Below, one piece after another: positions 33,245 through 44,009 of a DNA stretch of 64,000 nt. The position numbers and the translations under genes are program-made. The stretch is from positions 23,354-87,353 of the forward strand of contig NZ_LSHB01000067.1 in NCBI RefSeq assembly GCF_001643375.1. The letters are read 5' to 3'. Every line of letters starts with the position of its first letter. Position 1 is the first letter of the stretch. The notes under the pieces were generated by a model. The model saw only the letters and a program-made list of their open reading frames with translations. It ran no database searches and was not told where the DNA came from. Origin of the DNA: Chryseobacterium sp. FP211-J200 (GTDB lineage: Bacteria; Bacteroidota; Bacteroidia; Flavobacteriales; Weeksellaceae).

Positions 33245-36118
33245 TTATTTCAATTTCTTCTTAACGGCTACTTCTTCATAGACCTCAAGGATATCACCTT
33301 CTTCGATATCGTTGTAACCTTTGATGTTAAGTCCACATTCGTAACCTTTGGTCACTTCTTTCACGTCGTCTTTGAAACGTTTCAAACTTTCAAGTTCGCC
33401 ATCAAATTTCACAATACCATCTCTAAGGAGTCTAATACTAGAATTTCTGGTTACCTTACCGGTAAGAACCATACAACCTGCGATGGATCCAACTTTAGAA
33501 ATTCTGAATACTTCTCTGATCTCCACGTTACCAATCACTTGTTCCTGGATCTCTGGAGAAAGCATGCCTTCCATCGCTTCCTTCACTTCGTCGATTGCTC
33601 GGTAGATGATAGAATATGTTCTGATCTCTACTTCTTCTTTATCTGCAATATCTTTTGCATTCACACTTGCTCTTACGTTGAATCCTATCATAATCGCATC
33701 AGACGCTGCCGCTAGCAATACATCAGATTCTGTGATCTGACCAACACCTTTGTGAAGGATATTAACCTGGATCTCTTCAGTAGATAACCTTTGCAATTGA
33801 TCTGACAATGCTTCAACCGAACCATCCACGTCACCTTTCAAGATAATATTCAATTCCTTAAAGTCACCTAGAGCGATACGACGACCGATCTCATCGAGCG
33901 TCAAGTGTTTCTTGGTTCTGATAGACTGCTCTCTTTGAAGCTGTTCTCTCTTATTTGCAATCGTTTTCGCTTCTTTCTCATCAGCAAAAACTCGGAATTT
34001 GTCTCCCGCTGTTGGCGCGCCGTCCAAACCTAGAATCGTTACCGGAATTGATGGTCCTGCTGTTTCCATGGCTTTTCCACGTTCGTCTAGCATTGCTTTC
34101 ACTTTACCGTGGTTTTTACCTGCAAGCACGTAATCTCCCACTTTCAGAGTTCCGTTTTGAACCAACATTGTTGCTACATATCCACGTCCTTTGTCCAAGG
34201 CTGCTTCTATTACTACTCCACTTGCCTGTTTGTTTGGATTTGATTTCAATTCCAACATTTCTGCCTGAAGTAATACTTTTTCTAATAACAGATCTACATT
34301 GTTACCAAATTTAGCAGAGATCTCTTGTGCCTGTACATTTCCACCCCATTCTTCAACCAAGACATTCATTGCCGAAAGTTGCTCTCTGATCTTATCTGGA
34401 TTTGCGCCTGCTTTATCTACTTTATTGATCGCAATGATCATTGGAACGCCGGCAGCCTGTGCGTGTGCAATAGCTTCCTTTGTTTGTGGCATTACGTCAT
34501 CATCCGCTGCAACAACGATGATAGCGATATCCGTGATCTGAGCACCTCTGGCTCTCATCGCGGTAAATGCCTCGTGACCTGGTGTATCCAAGAATGTAAT
34601 TCTCTGTCCACTTTCCAATTTCACGTTATAAGCACCAATGTGCTGTGTAATACCTCCGGACTCACCAGCGATCACATTTGTTTTTCTAATATAATCCAGC
34701 AAAGATGTTTTACCGTGATCCACGTGTCCCATCACAGTAACAACGGCTGCTCTTGGTAATAGATCTTCTGCTAGATCTTCAACATCGTCTGCTGCTGCTT
34801 CTTCAACATCAGCATCAGAGAATTCGATTTTGAAACCAAATTCGTCAGCAACCAACAATAATGTATCGGCTTCCAAACGTTGGTTCATCGTCACCATTAC
34901 TCCTAGAGAGAAACAAGCAGAGATTACCTCTGTCGCACTTACATTCATCAAACTAGCAAGATCGCTAACCGTAATGAATTCAGTTACTTTAAGAGTTCTG
35001 TCTTGTGCATCAATTTCCTGCTGGATCTCATCCTGCTCTCTTCTCCAAGACCTTTTGTCTTTTCTATGTTTAGAACCTTTAGATTTCCCACCTTTATTGG
35101 TCAGTTTTTCTAAAGTTTCTTTGATTTGATTTTTAACTTGCTCGTCTGTCAGTTCAACTGGCATTGTACGAGCTTGTCCTTGGCCACCTCTGTTGTTTCC
35201 TCCTGGACGGTTATTCCCTCCTGGACGATTGTTGTTTCCTCCTGGACGGTTTCCACCTTGTCCTGGCGGGCGATTGCCTTGGTTGTTACCTTGTCCTGCA
35301 GGTCTGTTAGCACCACCTTGAGTATTTCCTCCTTGATTGGTATTGGCTTGACCTGGAACATCTTTGGTAATACGCTTCCTTTTCTTTTTGGCAGCGTTAT
35401 TATTTGAGTTAGAAGATGGTTTTCTATTGAATTGAGTCAAATCGATTTTTTCACCAACGATTTTCGGACCGTCTAATTTTTGGTAAACAGTTTCTATCTT
35501 TTGGGAATCCTCAGAATCCGGACCTTGAACGATCTCAACAGGTTTTGCTGCTGGTTGCTCTTCAACTTTAGGTTCTGGTTTTGGCTCTTCTTTGATGACA
35601 GGTTTTGGTTCCTCTGCAGGTTTCTCAGTCACTTTTGGTTTCTCAGAAGGCTTTGGTCTTCCTGTATCAATGGTTGAAAGGTCGATCTTATCAAGCACTT
35701 TGAACTCTTGCTTTTCCTCTTTTTTCACAACCTCTGGTTGTACTTCTTTTTTCTCTTCTACCACTGATTCAGGAGTAGGAACAACTTCTTCCGCAGGCTT
35801 AGCCGTAGGATTCAAGTCGATTTTGCCCAAGATCCTGGTCTCAGGTCTTGCGTTTGATTTGGCTCTTATAACCTCAGGTGCTTTTTCTTCGATCGCTAAT
35901 TTTTCGTCAGGAACTTTAGAAATAACCACCTCATGAGAAGCTTTTCTCTGTTCTCCATCTTTTCGGAACTCAGCTTCCAATGCAGAAAATGCCTGTTCTT
36001 CTAATAGAGCGTTAGGATTACTATCCACCTCGATCCCTTTTCCCTGCAGATATTCCACAGCTCTTGGGATAGAAATGTTAAGTTCTTTAACGGCTTTATT
36101 TAATCTTATTTTTGGCAT
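33245..36118 (-). CDS. infB: Translation initiation factor IF-2
   Basis: The 957-residue GTPase brings initiator tRNA to the ribosome. The G domain starts with GHVDHGKT at residues 464-471, followed by DTPGHEAF and NKVDK; the C-terminal domains II-IV are complete. The N-terminus has an IF2_N-like motif ([22 protein letters not shown]). Next come a Pro/Glu/Lys-rich section (residues 60-240) and a Gly/Asn/Arg/Pro-rich tract near residues 260-325 built from repeats such as NRPGG, encoded by near-identical 15-20 base DNA units at 35186-35300. It follows nusA and rimP in the conserved order. Confidence 0.98.
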   Translation of the reverse strand: MPKIRLNKAVKELNISIPRAVEYLQGKGIEVDSNPNALLEEQAFSALEAEFRKDGEQRKASHEVVISKVPDEKLAIEEKAPEVIRAKSNARPETRILGKIDLNPTAKPAEEVVPTPESVVEEKKEVQPEVVKKEEKQEFKVLDKIDLSTIDTGRPKPSEKPKVTEKPAEEPKPVIKEEPKPEPKVEEQPAAKPVEIVQGPDSEDSQKIETVYQKLDGPKIVGEKIDLTQFNRKPSSNSNNNAAKKKRKRITKDVPGQANTNQGGNTQGGANRPAGQGNNQGNRPPGQGGNRPGGNNNRPGGNNRPGGNNRGGQGQARTMPVELTDEQVKNQIKETLEKLTNKGGKSKGSKHRKDKRSWRREQDEIQQEIDAQDRTLKVTEFITVSDLASLMNVSATEVISACFSLGVMVTMNQRLEADTLLLVADEFGFKIEFSDADVEEAAADDVEDLAEDLLPRAAVVTVMGHVDHGKTSLLDYIRKTNVIAGESGGITQHIGAYNVKLESGQRITFLDTPGHEAFTAMRARGAQITDIAIIVVAADDDVMPQTKEAIAHAQAAGVPMIIAINKVDKAGANPDKIREQLSAMNVLVEEWGGNVQAQEISAKFGNNVDLLLEKVLLQAEMLELKSNPNKQASGVVIEAALDKGRGYVATMLVQNGTLKVGDYVLAGKNHGKVKAMLDERGKAMETAGPSIPVTILGLDGAPTAGDKFRVFADEKEAKTIANKREQLQREQSIRTKKHLTLDEIGRRIALGDFKELNIILKGDVDGSVEALSDQLQRLSTEEIQVNILHKGVGQITESDVLLAAASDAIMIGFNVRASVNAKDIADKEEVEIRTYSIIYRAIDEVKEAMEGMLSPEIQEQVIGNVEIREVFRISKVGSIAGCMVLTGKVTRNSSIRLLRDGIVKFDGELESLKRFKDDVKEVTKGYECGLNIKGYNDIEEGDILEVYEEVAVKKKLK

Positions 36119-36226
36119 AAATATAAATTTGCTTTTGGCTTTAGCGTTTTAAGCTTTTGCTTTATTTTTTTCTTTTTATTAAAATTTAGTTTTTCAAAAG
36201 TATTCAAAAAACTTTACTTCATTTTA

Positions 36227-37462
36227 TTAACCTTCTAATTCTTCTCTTAGAATGTTCTTCACATCTTCGATGGTCTCTTCCTCAAGATCCACGATTTTCA
36301 ACAATGCGTCGGTATCTTTGTCCAAGACACTTCTTGCAGTGGTAAGCCCAACTTTTTTGAACTCATCGATGATCCAAGCTTCAATCTCATCGGAGAATTC
36401 TCTCAACTCAACATCGTCGTCATCAGAAGTTTCTCTGTAAACATCAATTTCATAACCTGTCAACCATGATGCCAACTTGATATTTTGACCTTGTTTACCG
36501 ATCACTTTAGAGATCTCTTCTACTGGCGTGTAAACCAATGCGTAGTTAGATTCTTCGTTTATTTCAATTTTATTGATGATGATATTTCCTAAAGCTCTCT
36601 TCACAAAGATCTCAGGATTTTTTGACCATTGGATCACATCAATATTCTCATTTTTAAGTTCTCTTACAACCCCGTGGATCCTTGAACCTTTCACACCAAC
36701 ACAAGCTCCAACAGGATCAATTCTGTCATCGTAGGCATCAACTGCGATCTTCGCTTTCTCACCAGGAATTCTCACTACTTTTTTAAGGATAATCGTTCCA
36801 TCCTGGATCTCAGGGATCTCAAGCTCCAATAATTCTTCAAGGAATTTAGGCGCTGTTCTGGAAACGATGATCTGTGGTTTTGAACCTCGGAAGTCTACGC
36901 TTTCTACAATTCCTTTCACAGTTTCTCCTTTTTTGAAGAAATCAGAAGGGATTTGATTTTCCTTAGGCAAGATGAATTCGTTATCCTCATCATCCAAAAG
37001 AATCACATGTTTGTGACGGATATGGTGAACTTCACCAATGATAATTTCTCCGATTCTGTCTTTGAACTGCTCATACAAAGAAGCGTTAAAATGCTCCTGG
37101 ATTTTCGTAGCCAAGATCTGCTTCAAAGTTAAGATACTTCTTCTCCCAAGATTTGCAACTTCGATCTCCTGCGTATATTCCTCACCAACTTCGAAAGTTG
37201 AATCGATCTTTCTAACCTCAGAGATCTCGATTTCAAGATCATCATCTTCGGACATCTCGTCTTCAACGATAGTTTTGTTCAAGAAAATCTGAAAATCCCC
37301 TTTGTCAGGATTCACGATCACATCAAAATGGTCATCAGAGTCATATCTTTTTCTAAGAAGAGTCTTAAGAGAATCTTCGATAATAGCCATTAAGTCTATT
37401 TTGCTGATATTCTTTATTTCTTTAAAATCACCAAAGGCTTCTATTAAAGCTAAATTATCCAT
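36227..37462 (-). CDS. nusA: Transcription termination/antitermination factor NusA
   Basis: The 411-residue protein contains the N-terminal RNA-polymerase-binding domain (LRKRYDSDDHFDVIVNPDKGDFQIF), an S1 domain (about 130-205, GEIIIGEVHHIRHKHVILL), and two KH domains (GACVGVKGSRIHGVVREL and ISKVIGKQGQNIKLA). It lacks the extra acidic repeats of the E. coli protein, as is usual outside gammaproteobacteria; a short C-terminal helical part is present. It lies between rimP and infB. A 7-base repeat array occupies the 71-base gap to rimP. Confidence 0.97.
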   Translation of the reverse strand: MDNLALIEAFGDFKEIKNISKIDLMAIIEDSLKTLLRKRYDSDDHFDVIVNPDKGDFQIFLNKTIVEDEMSEDDDLEIEISEVRKIDSTFEVGEEYTQEIEVANLGRRSILTLKQILATKIQEHFNASLYEQFKDRIGEIIIGEVHHIRHKHVILLDDEDNEFILPKENQIPSDFFKKGETVKGIVESVDFRGSKPQIIVSRTAPKFLEELLELEIPEIQDGTIILKKVVRIPGEKAKIAVDAYDDRIDPVGACVGVKGSRIHGVVRELKNENIDVIQWSKNPEIFVKRALGNIIINKIEINEESNYALVYTPVEEISKVIGKQGQNIKLASWLTGYEIDVYRETSDDDDVELREFSDEIEAWIIDEFKKVGLTTARSVLDKDTDALLKIVDLEEETIEDVKNILREELEG

Positions 37463-37476
37463 ATCCTATATATAAT

Positions 37477-37504
37477 TGATAAATGACGGTTGATAATTGA
37501 TCTT
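37477..37504 (-). repeat. Degenerate heptamer repeat upstream of nusA
   Basis: On the plus strand this reads TGATAAA-TGACGGT-TGATAAT-TGATCTT. It ends 14 bases before the nusA start codon. The unit and orientation match the array before fabD. Confidence 0.6.
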
Positions 37505-37533
37505 TACTGAATCAACATCAATTCATCTAATTG

Positions 37534-38001
37534 TTAAAATTTAATTACTACTAATGCTTTTTTGATGTCGGTGTAAGGAATCTCTCTCTCTTCTACTACA
37601 TCTTCTTTTCCTTTTCCAACAAGTTTCGGTTGTCTGTATTCTAATCTCAGAACGATCTTTTCATCATCAACTGATAAAAGTTCGCCTTCAACTTTTGTAG
37701 AATCCGCAAACATCACCTCGATCTCTCTTCCAATGTTTTTTCTAAATTGTCTCGGATACTCAAGTGGCTCACTCAATCCGGAAGACATCACCTGCAAACT
37801 GAAATCGTGGATCTCGCGATCCATATTGAACTCAATTGCTCTGCTGGCATCCAGACAATCCTGAAGGGTAACACCATTGTCACCATCCAAAATCACTGTC
37901 ACATCAGATGTTGCAGAGATTTTCAGATCCACTAAAAAAAGATCCGGTCTAGTTTCTAGAAACTCATTAAGTAAGCGACTTAATTCTGTTTTAAATTCCA
38001 T
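37534..38001 (-). CDS. rimP: Ribosome maturation factor RimP
   Basis: The 155-residue protein has the RimP signature LDGDNGVTLQDCLDASRAIEF (about residues 37-57) and LQVMSSGLSEPLEYPRQFRKNIG, with an Sm-like C-terminal domain. RimP assists 30S subunit assembly. The order rimP-nusA-infB is widely conserved. The start has an unusually good Shine-Dalgarno sequence for Bacteroidota (AGGAG, 8 bases before the ATG). Confidence 0.96.
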   Translation of the reverse strand: MEFKTELSRLLNEFLETRPDLFLVDLKISATSDVTVILDGDNGVTLQDCLDASRAIEFNMDREIHDFSLQVMSSGLSEPLEYPRQFRKNIGREIEVMFADSTKVEGELLSVDDEKIVLRLEYRQPKLVGKGKEDVVEEREIPYTDIKKALVVIKF

Positions 38002-38009
38002 AAATATTA

Positions 38010-38014
38010 CTCCT
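38010..38014 (-). promoter_or_regulatory. Shine-Dalgarno sequence of rimP
   Basis: On the minus strand this is AGGAG, 8 bases upstream of the ATG. Most genes of this window lack such a site, so translation of rimP may be set differently. Confidence 0.6.
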
Positions 38015-38027
38015 AGTTACATCTACG

Positions 38028-38053
38028 AAAAAAGGCATTCTTGCGAAAGCCTT
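38028..38053 (-). promoter_or_regulatory. Terminator-like hairpin in the rimP-nusA-infB leader
   Basis: In the transcript, AAGGC-u-UUC-GCAA-GAA-u-GCCUU folds with a GNRA tetraloop and a single U-U mismatch and is followed by six U. It lies between the promoter (38077-38108) and the rimP start. The form is that of an attenuator. Confidence 0.55.
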
Positions 38054-38076
38054 CCCATTTTCCCGTAAATCTTTGG

Positions 38077-38108
38077 CAAAGATAATCAAATTTATTAAAA
38101 CAAACAAA
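38077..38108 (-). promoter_or_regulatory. Promoter of rimP-nusA-infB
   Basis: On the minus strand, TTTG (38105-38108) and TATCTTTG (38077-38084) are 20 bases apart, a full consensus match. It predicts a leader of about 70 bases. Confidence 0.75.
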
Positions 38109-38149
38109 AAGCTAATATTTCATTTACATAGACTTCAACTAAATTTTCT

Positions 38150-38157
38150 TATTTTTG
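38150..38157 (+). promoter_or_regulatory. Putative -7 box for the polysaccharide locus
   Basis: TATTTTTG matches TAnnTTTG and lies 21 bases before the proposed TTG start of the UDP-glucose dehydrogenase. No TTTG at the normal -33 spacing was found. Confidence 0.5.
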
Positions 38158-38178
38158 CGGAAATTAAAACTTATTCTC

Positions 38179-39492
38179 TTGAATATAACAATTGTTGGCA
38201 CCGGCTATGTGGGCCTAGTTACAGGAACTACACTGGCAGAAATAGGAAACTCTGTCTATTGTGTAGATATAGATGAAAAAAAGGTAGAAGCAATGAAAAA
38301 CGGCGTGGTTCCTATCTATGAACCAGGTCTGGAAGAGATGTTCTTAAGAAACATCCAGGCAGAACGTATCTTTTTCACCACTGACCTGAAAGAAGCTTTA
38401 GAAAAGAGCGAAGTTATATTTTTGGCATTGCCAACGCCTCCAGGTGAGGACGGGTCTGCAGACCTTTCTTATGTTTTGAAAGTTGCCAACGACATCGGCG
38501 ACCTGATGACGGAATATAAAGTTATTGTCAATAAAAGCACTGTTCCCGTTGGAACTGCTGACAAAGTAAGAGAAACAATTGCCGCAAAAACGGACATTCC
38601 TTTCGATGTAGTTTCCAATCCAGAATTTTTGAGAGAAGGATTTGCAGTAGAAGATTGTATGAATCCGAGCCGTGTGATCATCGGTTCTACTTCTGAAAAA
38701 GCTAGAAACATTATGGCGAAGTTATACCAGCCATTCACCAACATCGGCGTTCCTATTATCAATATGGACGAGAGATCCTCTGAATTGACAAAATACGCTG
38801 CCAACTCTTTCCTAGCAGTAAAAATCACCTTCATGAACGAGATTGCCAACTTCTGCGAAAAAGTAGGAGCTGACGTTGATCTTGTGAGACTTGGAATGGG
38901 AAGTGATGATAGAATAGGTCACAGATTCCTTTTCCCGGGAATTGGTTATGGCGGCAGCTGTTTCCCGAAGGATGTAAAAGCATTACTAAACAGCGGAAAG
39001 CAAGAAGGTTATGATTTCCAATTGCTAGACGCTACAGAAAACATTAATAAAACTCAAAAAGTAATCTTGGTTCCGGAATTGGAAAAATATTTCGGAGGTA
39101 ATCTTCAAGGTAAAAAAATTGCGGTTTGGGGATTGGCTTTCAAGGCAAATACAGATGACATTAGAGAGGCTTCTTCTCTTGACAACATCAAACTTTTGTT
39201 GGAAAAAGGTGCTGAAGTGGTGGCTTATGATGCTATTGCAGAAGACAATGTAAAGAAAATATTAGGTGACAAGATCACTTATGCAAAAGACATGTATTCT
39301 GCGCTGGAAGGTGCTGATGCGCTTTTAATTGCTACAGAGTGGCCGGAATTCAAAAATCCAAACTTCAGTCTGATGGCCGAGAAAATGATCAACAAAGCCA
39401 TTTTTGACGGACGAAATATGTTTCCACTGGAATTGCCAGAACAAAATAAATTTTTCTACAAAAGCATCGGTAGAAAATTAGTAACTCAATAA
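38179..39492 (+). CDS. ugd: UDP-glucose 6-dehydrogenase
   Basis: The start is taken as TTG at 38179 (MNITIVGTGYVGLV), because the frame further upstream runs into the -7 box and the Rossmann fold should begin at the N-terminus. The 437-residue enzyme oxidises UDP-glucose to UDP-glucuronate with NAD. It has the dinucleotide loop GTGYVG at 7-12, STVPVGT, the catalytic GGSCFPKD with Cys261, and WGLAFKANTDDIREA in the C-terminal domain. It leads the polysaccharide locus and supplies an acidic sugar precursor. Confidence 0.95.
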   Translation: MNITIVGTGYVGLVTGTTLAEIGNSVYCVDIDEKKVEAMKNGVVPIYEPGLEEMFLRNIQAERIFFTTDLKEALEKSEVIFLALPTPPGEDGSADLSYVLKVANDIGDLMTEYKVIVNKSTVPVGTADKVRETIAAKTDIPFDVVSNPEFLREGFAVEDCMNPSRVIIGSTSEKARNIMAKLYQPFTNIGVPIINMDERSSELTKYAANSFLAVKITFMNEIANFCEKVGADVDLVRLGMGSDDRIGHRFLFPGIGYGGSCFPKDVKALLNSGKQEGYDFQLLDATENINKTQKVILVPELEKYFGGNLQGKKIAVWGLAFKANTDDIREASSLDNIKLLLEKGAEVVAYDAIAEDNVKKILGDKITYAKDMYSALEGADALLIATEWPEFKNPNFSLMAEKMINKAIFDGRNMFPLELPEQNKFFYKSIGRKLVTQ

Positions 39493-39500
39493 TATCACAA

Positions 39501-40580
39501 ATGAAAAACATCATCATTACCGGAGGTGCCGGTTTCATCGGATCTCACGTTGTAAGAGAATTTGTAAAAAATAATCCAGAGTCAAAGATCATCAATCTTG
39601 ATGCATTGACCTATGCTGGAAATCTTGAAAATCTTAAGGATATCGAGAACGAACCTAACTACGTTTTCGAAAAAGCAGACATTACAAAACCTGAAGAACT
39701 TAGAAAGGTTTTTGAAAAATATAATCCAGATGCAGTTGTACATTTAGCTGCAGAAAGCCACGTTGACAGAAGTATTACAGATCCTAATGCTTTTATTAAT
39801 ACGAATGTGAACGGAACAGCTAATCTTCTTAATCTTTGCATCGAATTCTGGACTTTAAACCCCGATCATACACACGGAAGATTCCCGAACGAGCCTAGAA
39901 AAAATCTTTTTTATCACGTTTCCACGGATGAAGTGTACGGAAGTTTAGGAGAGACAGGTTTCTTCTTGGAAACTACACCTTACGATCCACAATCGCCATA
40001 TTCAGCTTCAAAAGCGGCTTCTGACCATTTGGTAAGAGCTTACGGGAATACTTATGGAATGCCGTTTATTCTTTCAAACTGTTCTAATAACTACGGCCCA
40101 AATCATTTCCCTGAGAAATTGATCCCGCTTTGTATTTCGAATATCATCAATGAAAAACCTTTGCCGATTTATGGAGATGGAAAATATACAAGAGACTGGT
40201 TGTTTGTGATCGATCACGCTAAAGCAATCCATCAGATCTTCAACGAATCAAAAACTGGAGAAACTTACAATATCGGCGGTTTCAACGAGTGGCAGAATAT
40301 TGACTTGGTTAAGGAATTGATCAAGCAAATGGATGAAAAGCTTGGAAAACCTGCAGGCCATTCAGAAAAATTGATCACTTACGTGAAAGACAGACCAGGC
40401 CACGACAAACGATACGCTATAGATGCTACAAAACTGAACAAAGATCTTGGTTGGAAGCCATCCGTAACCTTCGAACAAGGTTTAGGGAAAACCATCGATT
40501 GGTTCTTGGAAAACAAAGAATGGCTGGAAAATGTGACTTCTGGTGATTATCAGAAATACTACGACGGACAGTATTCATAA
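39501..40580 (+). CDS. rfbB: dTDP-glucose 4,6-dehydratase
   Basis: The 359-residue SDR-type enzyme converts dTDP-glucose to dTDP-4-keto-6-deoxyglucose. It has GGAGFIG near the N-terminus, AAESHVDRSI, HVSTDEVYGSLG and the catalytic Tyr167-x3-Lys171 in SPYSASKAASDH. It lies 8 bases after ugd and just before rfbA. There is no rfbC or rfbD nearby, so the product is probably diverted to the FdtA/FdtB/FdtC route encoded downstream rather than to dTDP-rhamnose. Confidence 0.97.
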   Translation: MKNIIITGGAGFIGSHVVREFVKNNPESKIINLDALTYAGNLENLKDIENEPNYVFEKADITKPEELRKVFEKYNPDAVVHLAAESHVDRSITDPNAFINTNVNGTANLLNLCIEFWTLNPDHTHGRFPNEPRKNLFYHVSTDEVYGSLGETGFFLETTPYDPQSPYSASKAASDHLVRAYGNTYGMPFILSNCSNNYGPNHFPEKLIPLCISNIINEKPLPIYGDGKYTRDWLFVIDHAKAIHQIFNESKTGETYNIGGFNEWQNIDLVKELIKQMDEKLGKPAGHSEKLITYVKDRPGHDKRYAIDATKLNKDLGWKPSVTFEQGLGKTIDWFLENKEWLENVTSGDYQKYYDGQYS

Positions 40581-40598
40581 CACAAACTGAAAACCATT

Positions 40599-41459
<861 letters not shown>

Positions 41460-41474
41460 AAACACTAAACATAA

Positions 41475-42326
41475 ATGAGTGATTCTCAAGACCATCAATG
41501 GACCGAAACGATTGAATCCAGTCATTCTTTATTTGACCTCAACTTAAAAGAAGTTTGGCGATATCGAGATCTGGCATACATGTTTGTCAAGCGGGATTTT
41601 GTTTCAAGTTTCAAACAGACCATCTTGGGTCCGATCTGGTTTTTTATTAATCCAATTTTTACGACAGTAGTTTACATTGTTGTTTTTGGGAATATTGCAA
41701 AGTTATCTACAGACGGAGCACCGAAAATCCTATTTTATCTTGCAGGAATCACACTTTGGAATTATTTTTCCTCATGTCTTACCGCAACATCTAATGTTTT
41801 TACAAACAATGCAGGCATCTTCGGCAAGGTCTATTTCCCAAGATTGATCATGCCAATCTCGATTGTACTTTCTAATTTAATGCGTTTCGGAGTCCAAATG
41901 GGACTTTTTCTGATTGCTTTTTTTTATTATCTATTCAAGGGAGAAGTTCAACCTAACTGGTGGATTCTCGCAACACCGTTACTAATTGTTTTGATGGCCA
42001 TTTTTGCTTTGGGAATGGGAATGATCTTTTCATCGCTCACTACAAAATATCGTGATCTTCAAATGCTTTTGACATTTGGAATCAGTTTGTACATGTATGC
42101 AACGCCCGTCATCTATCCTGCCTCAAGCTTAAAAGGCATTTTCAAGACCATCGCTTTCTACAATCCTTTGACCGGAATTTTTGAATGTTTTAAATATGCG
42201 TGGTTGGGCGTAGGTGATTTCAGTGCTCCAATGTTGCTGATCAGTACTGTTCTTATCTTCGTTATTTTCGTCATAGGAACCGTGATCTTCAACAAAGTGG
42301 AGAAAGGCTTTATGGATACGGTCTAA
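41475..42326 (+). CDS. wzm: Polysaccharide ABC exporter, membrane subunit (Wzm)
   Basis: The 283-residue ABC-2 type permease has six membrane helices; recognisable parts are FVSSFKQTILGPIWFFINPI, TLWNYFSSCLTATSNVF and YATPVIYPASSLKG. With the ATPase encoded next it would move a complete lipid-linked glycan across the inner membrane. Choice of this route means the glycan is polymerised in the cytoplasm; no Wzx or Wzy gene is seen here. Confidence 0.93.
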   Translation: MSDSQDHQWTETIESSHSLFDLNLKEVWRYRDLAYMFVKRDFVSSFKQTILGPIWFFINPIFTTVVYIVVFGNIAKLSTDGAPKILFYLAGITLWNYFSSCLTATSNVFTNNAGIFGKVYFPRLIMPISIVLSNLMRFGVQMGLFLIAFFYYLFKGEVQPNWWILATPLLIVLMAIFALGMGMIFSSLTTKYRDLQMLLTFGISLYMYATPVIYPASSLKGIFKTIAFYNPLTGIFECFKYAWLGVGDFSAPMLLISTVLIFVIFVIGTVIFNKVEKGFMDTV

Positions 42327-42345
42327 TTTTAAACTAAATAAAAAA

Positions 42346-43608
42346 ATGGCATTAGCACTTAAAGCTGAAAATATATCTAAACAATACCGTCTGGGCCAAG
42401 TTGGAACAGGATCTCTTTCTCATGACCTCAATCGTTTCTGGCATCAAATCCGTGGAAAAGAAGATCCATATTTGAAGATTGGCGATTCTAACGATAGAAC
42501 ACAAAAAGGAAACAGCGACTACGTCTGGTCTCTCCGAGATATTGATTTTGAGATCACACAAGGTGACGCTGTCGGAATTATTGGAAGAAATGGTGCTGGT
42601 AAATCGACTTTATTAAAGTTACTTAGTAAAGTTACAAAGCCTACTACTGGAAAAATATCGACCAAAGGAAGAATCGCTTCATTATTGGAAGTTGGAACAG
42701 GATTTCATCCGGAAATGACCGGTCGGGAAAACGTATTTCTGAATGGCGCCATACTTGGAATGACCAGAAAAGAAATCACTAGAAAATTTGACGAGATCGT
42801 TGATTTTTCAGGAGTTGAAAGATACATTGATACACCCGTAAAAAGATATTCTTCCGGAATGTACGTGCGACTAGCTTTTGCAGTTGCGGCTCATTTGGAA
42901 TCCGAAATACTTATTGTAGATGAAGTATTGGCCGTAGGTGACGCCGAATTCCAAAAAAAATGCCTTGGAAAAATGGGCGACGTCTCCAAAGGAGAAGGCA
43001 GGACGGTTCTTTTTGTAAGCCATAATATGACTGCAGTAAAAGAACTGTGTTCGAAAGGCATCTTGTTGAACCAAGGCCAATTGGATTATAAAGGCGGAAT
43101 CTTGGAAACAATCATGGAATATCAGAAAAGTTCTCAAAAACAAAGTAGCTATCTACATAACGGCTCCATCGAAACAGCTCTGGGAAACGAGTATATCCGA
43201 ATTTTGGAATTCTCTGTTAAATCCCAAAATAATAGCTTCCTAGATATCGACTCTGGCGCAAAAGTAAGATTGAGGTTCTACAATTATTCCGAAAACATCA
43301 ATTTGGATACCACATTCGAACTCAGAACCTACGAAGAAAGCGTCGTTTTCCATACTGGTGCTTTGGTCACAACCAATAAAGATTCTAAAAAAGGAGAATA
43401 TACCGTTGAGTTTGAGATTCCTGCCAATCTCCTTAATGCAGGAAATTATTATTTCAAATTAATATTCGGGCAAGACCAAAGAAAAGCATTATATATTTGT
43501 GATGAGATTGTCGGTTTTGAGGTTGAAAATGTGAAGATAGGGACGAATATCACTCAAATGCCTGGCATAATAAGACCTAATTTCGATTACAAATTACAAG
43601 TTCCATGA
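42346..43608 (+). CDS. wzt: Polysaccharide ABC exporter, ATPase with C-terminal binding domain (Wzt)
   Basis: The 420-residue protein has an ATPase half (Walker A GRNGAGKST at 80-88, signature YSSGMYVRLAF, Walker B ILIVDEVLAVGD) and a C-terminal extension from about residue 265 to 420 with beta-sandwich character (RFYNYSENINLDTTFELR). In O9a/O8-type systems this Wzt extension binds the modified chain end and licenses export. That predicts a defined terminal modification here too. It overlaps the next gene by 4 bases (ATGA). Confidence 0.93.
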   Translation: MALALKAENISKQYRLGQVGTGSLSHDLNRFWHQIRGKEDPYLKIGDSNDRTQKGNSDYVWSLRDIDFEITQGDAVGIIGRNGAGKSTLLKLLSKVTKPTTGKISTKGRIASLLEVGTGFHPEMTGRENVFLNGAILGMTRKEITRKFDEIVDFSGVERYIDTPVKRYSSGMYVRLAFAVAAHLESEILIVDEVLAVGDAEFQKKCLGKMGDVSKGEGRTVLFVSHNMTAVKELCSKGILLNQGQLDYKGGILETIMEYQKSSQKQSSYLHNGSIETALGNEYIRILEFSVKSQNNSFLDIDSGAKVRLRFYNYSENINLDTTFELRTYEESVVFHTGALVTTNKDSKKGEYTVEFEIPANLLNAGNYYFKLIFGQDQRKALYICDEIVGFEVENVKIGTNITQMPGIIRPNFDYKLQVP

Positions 43609-44009
43609 TCAATCCAAAACTAATAGATCTCCCCAAAATATTAGATAAGAGAGGCAATCTTTCTTTCTTTGAATATCCAAACCAGCTACCTTTCGAAATT
43701 GAAAGGACCTACTGGATTTACGATGTTCCTGGTGGAGAAGTAAGAGGAAGTCATGCTTTCAAGGAGCAGCAGGAATTCATCGTTGCACTCTCTGGCAGTT
43801 TTGATGTGGTGATCCATGATGGTAAGGAAGAGAAAAGATTCTCATTGAATCGATCTTACCATGGTTTGCACATCCCAAAAATGTTTTGGCGAAAACTGGA
43901 AAATTTTTCCACAAACTCGTTAGCCCTCATCGTTTCTGATAAAACCTATGATGAAACTGATTATATAAGAGATTTCGAAGAATTTAAAAGATTGGCAGAT
44001 GAAAAATAA
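43605..44009 (+). CDS. FdtA-like sugar 3,4-ketoisomerase, altered active-site copy
   Basis: The 134-residue cupin-fold protein belongs to the FdtA/WxcM-like family, which turns dTDP-4-keto-6-deoxyglucose into the 3-keto isomer. The conserved motif reads RGSHAFK, with His50 kept but Phe52 in place of the second His found in classical members. Other hallmarks are ALSGSFDVVIHDG, SLNRSYHGLHIPK and YDETDYIRDF. It stands immediately before a second FdtA-like gene; the two overlap by 11 bases. It may be a distinct isomerase (for example a different epimer), an accessory subunit, or inactive. Confidence 0.85.
   Translation: MINPKLIDLPKILDKRGNLSFFEYPNQLPFEIERTYWIYDVPGGEVRGSHAFKEQQEFIVALSGSFDVVIHDGKEEKRFSLNRSYHGLHIPKMFWRKLENFSTNSLALIVSDKTYDETDYIRDFEEFKRLADEK

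Noticed and set aside
34299..34759. Overlapping open frames on the plus strand within infB
   Set aside because: They are shadows of the IF-2 G-domain coding sequence.
38155..38178. Upstream TTG start for the UDP-glucose dehydrogenase
   Set aside because: It overlaps the TATTTTTG box, and the Rossmann beta strand should begin right at the N-terminus, which the TTG at 38179 gives.
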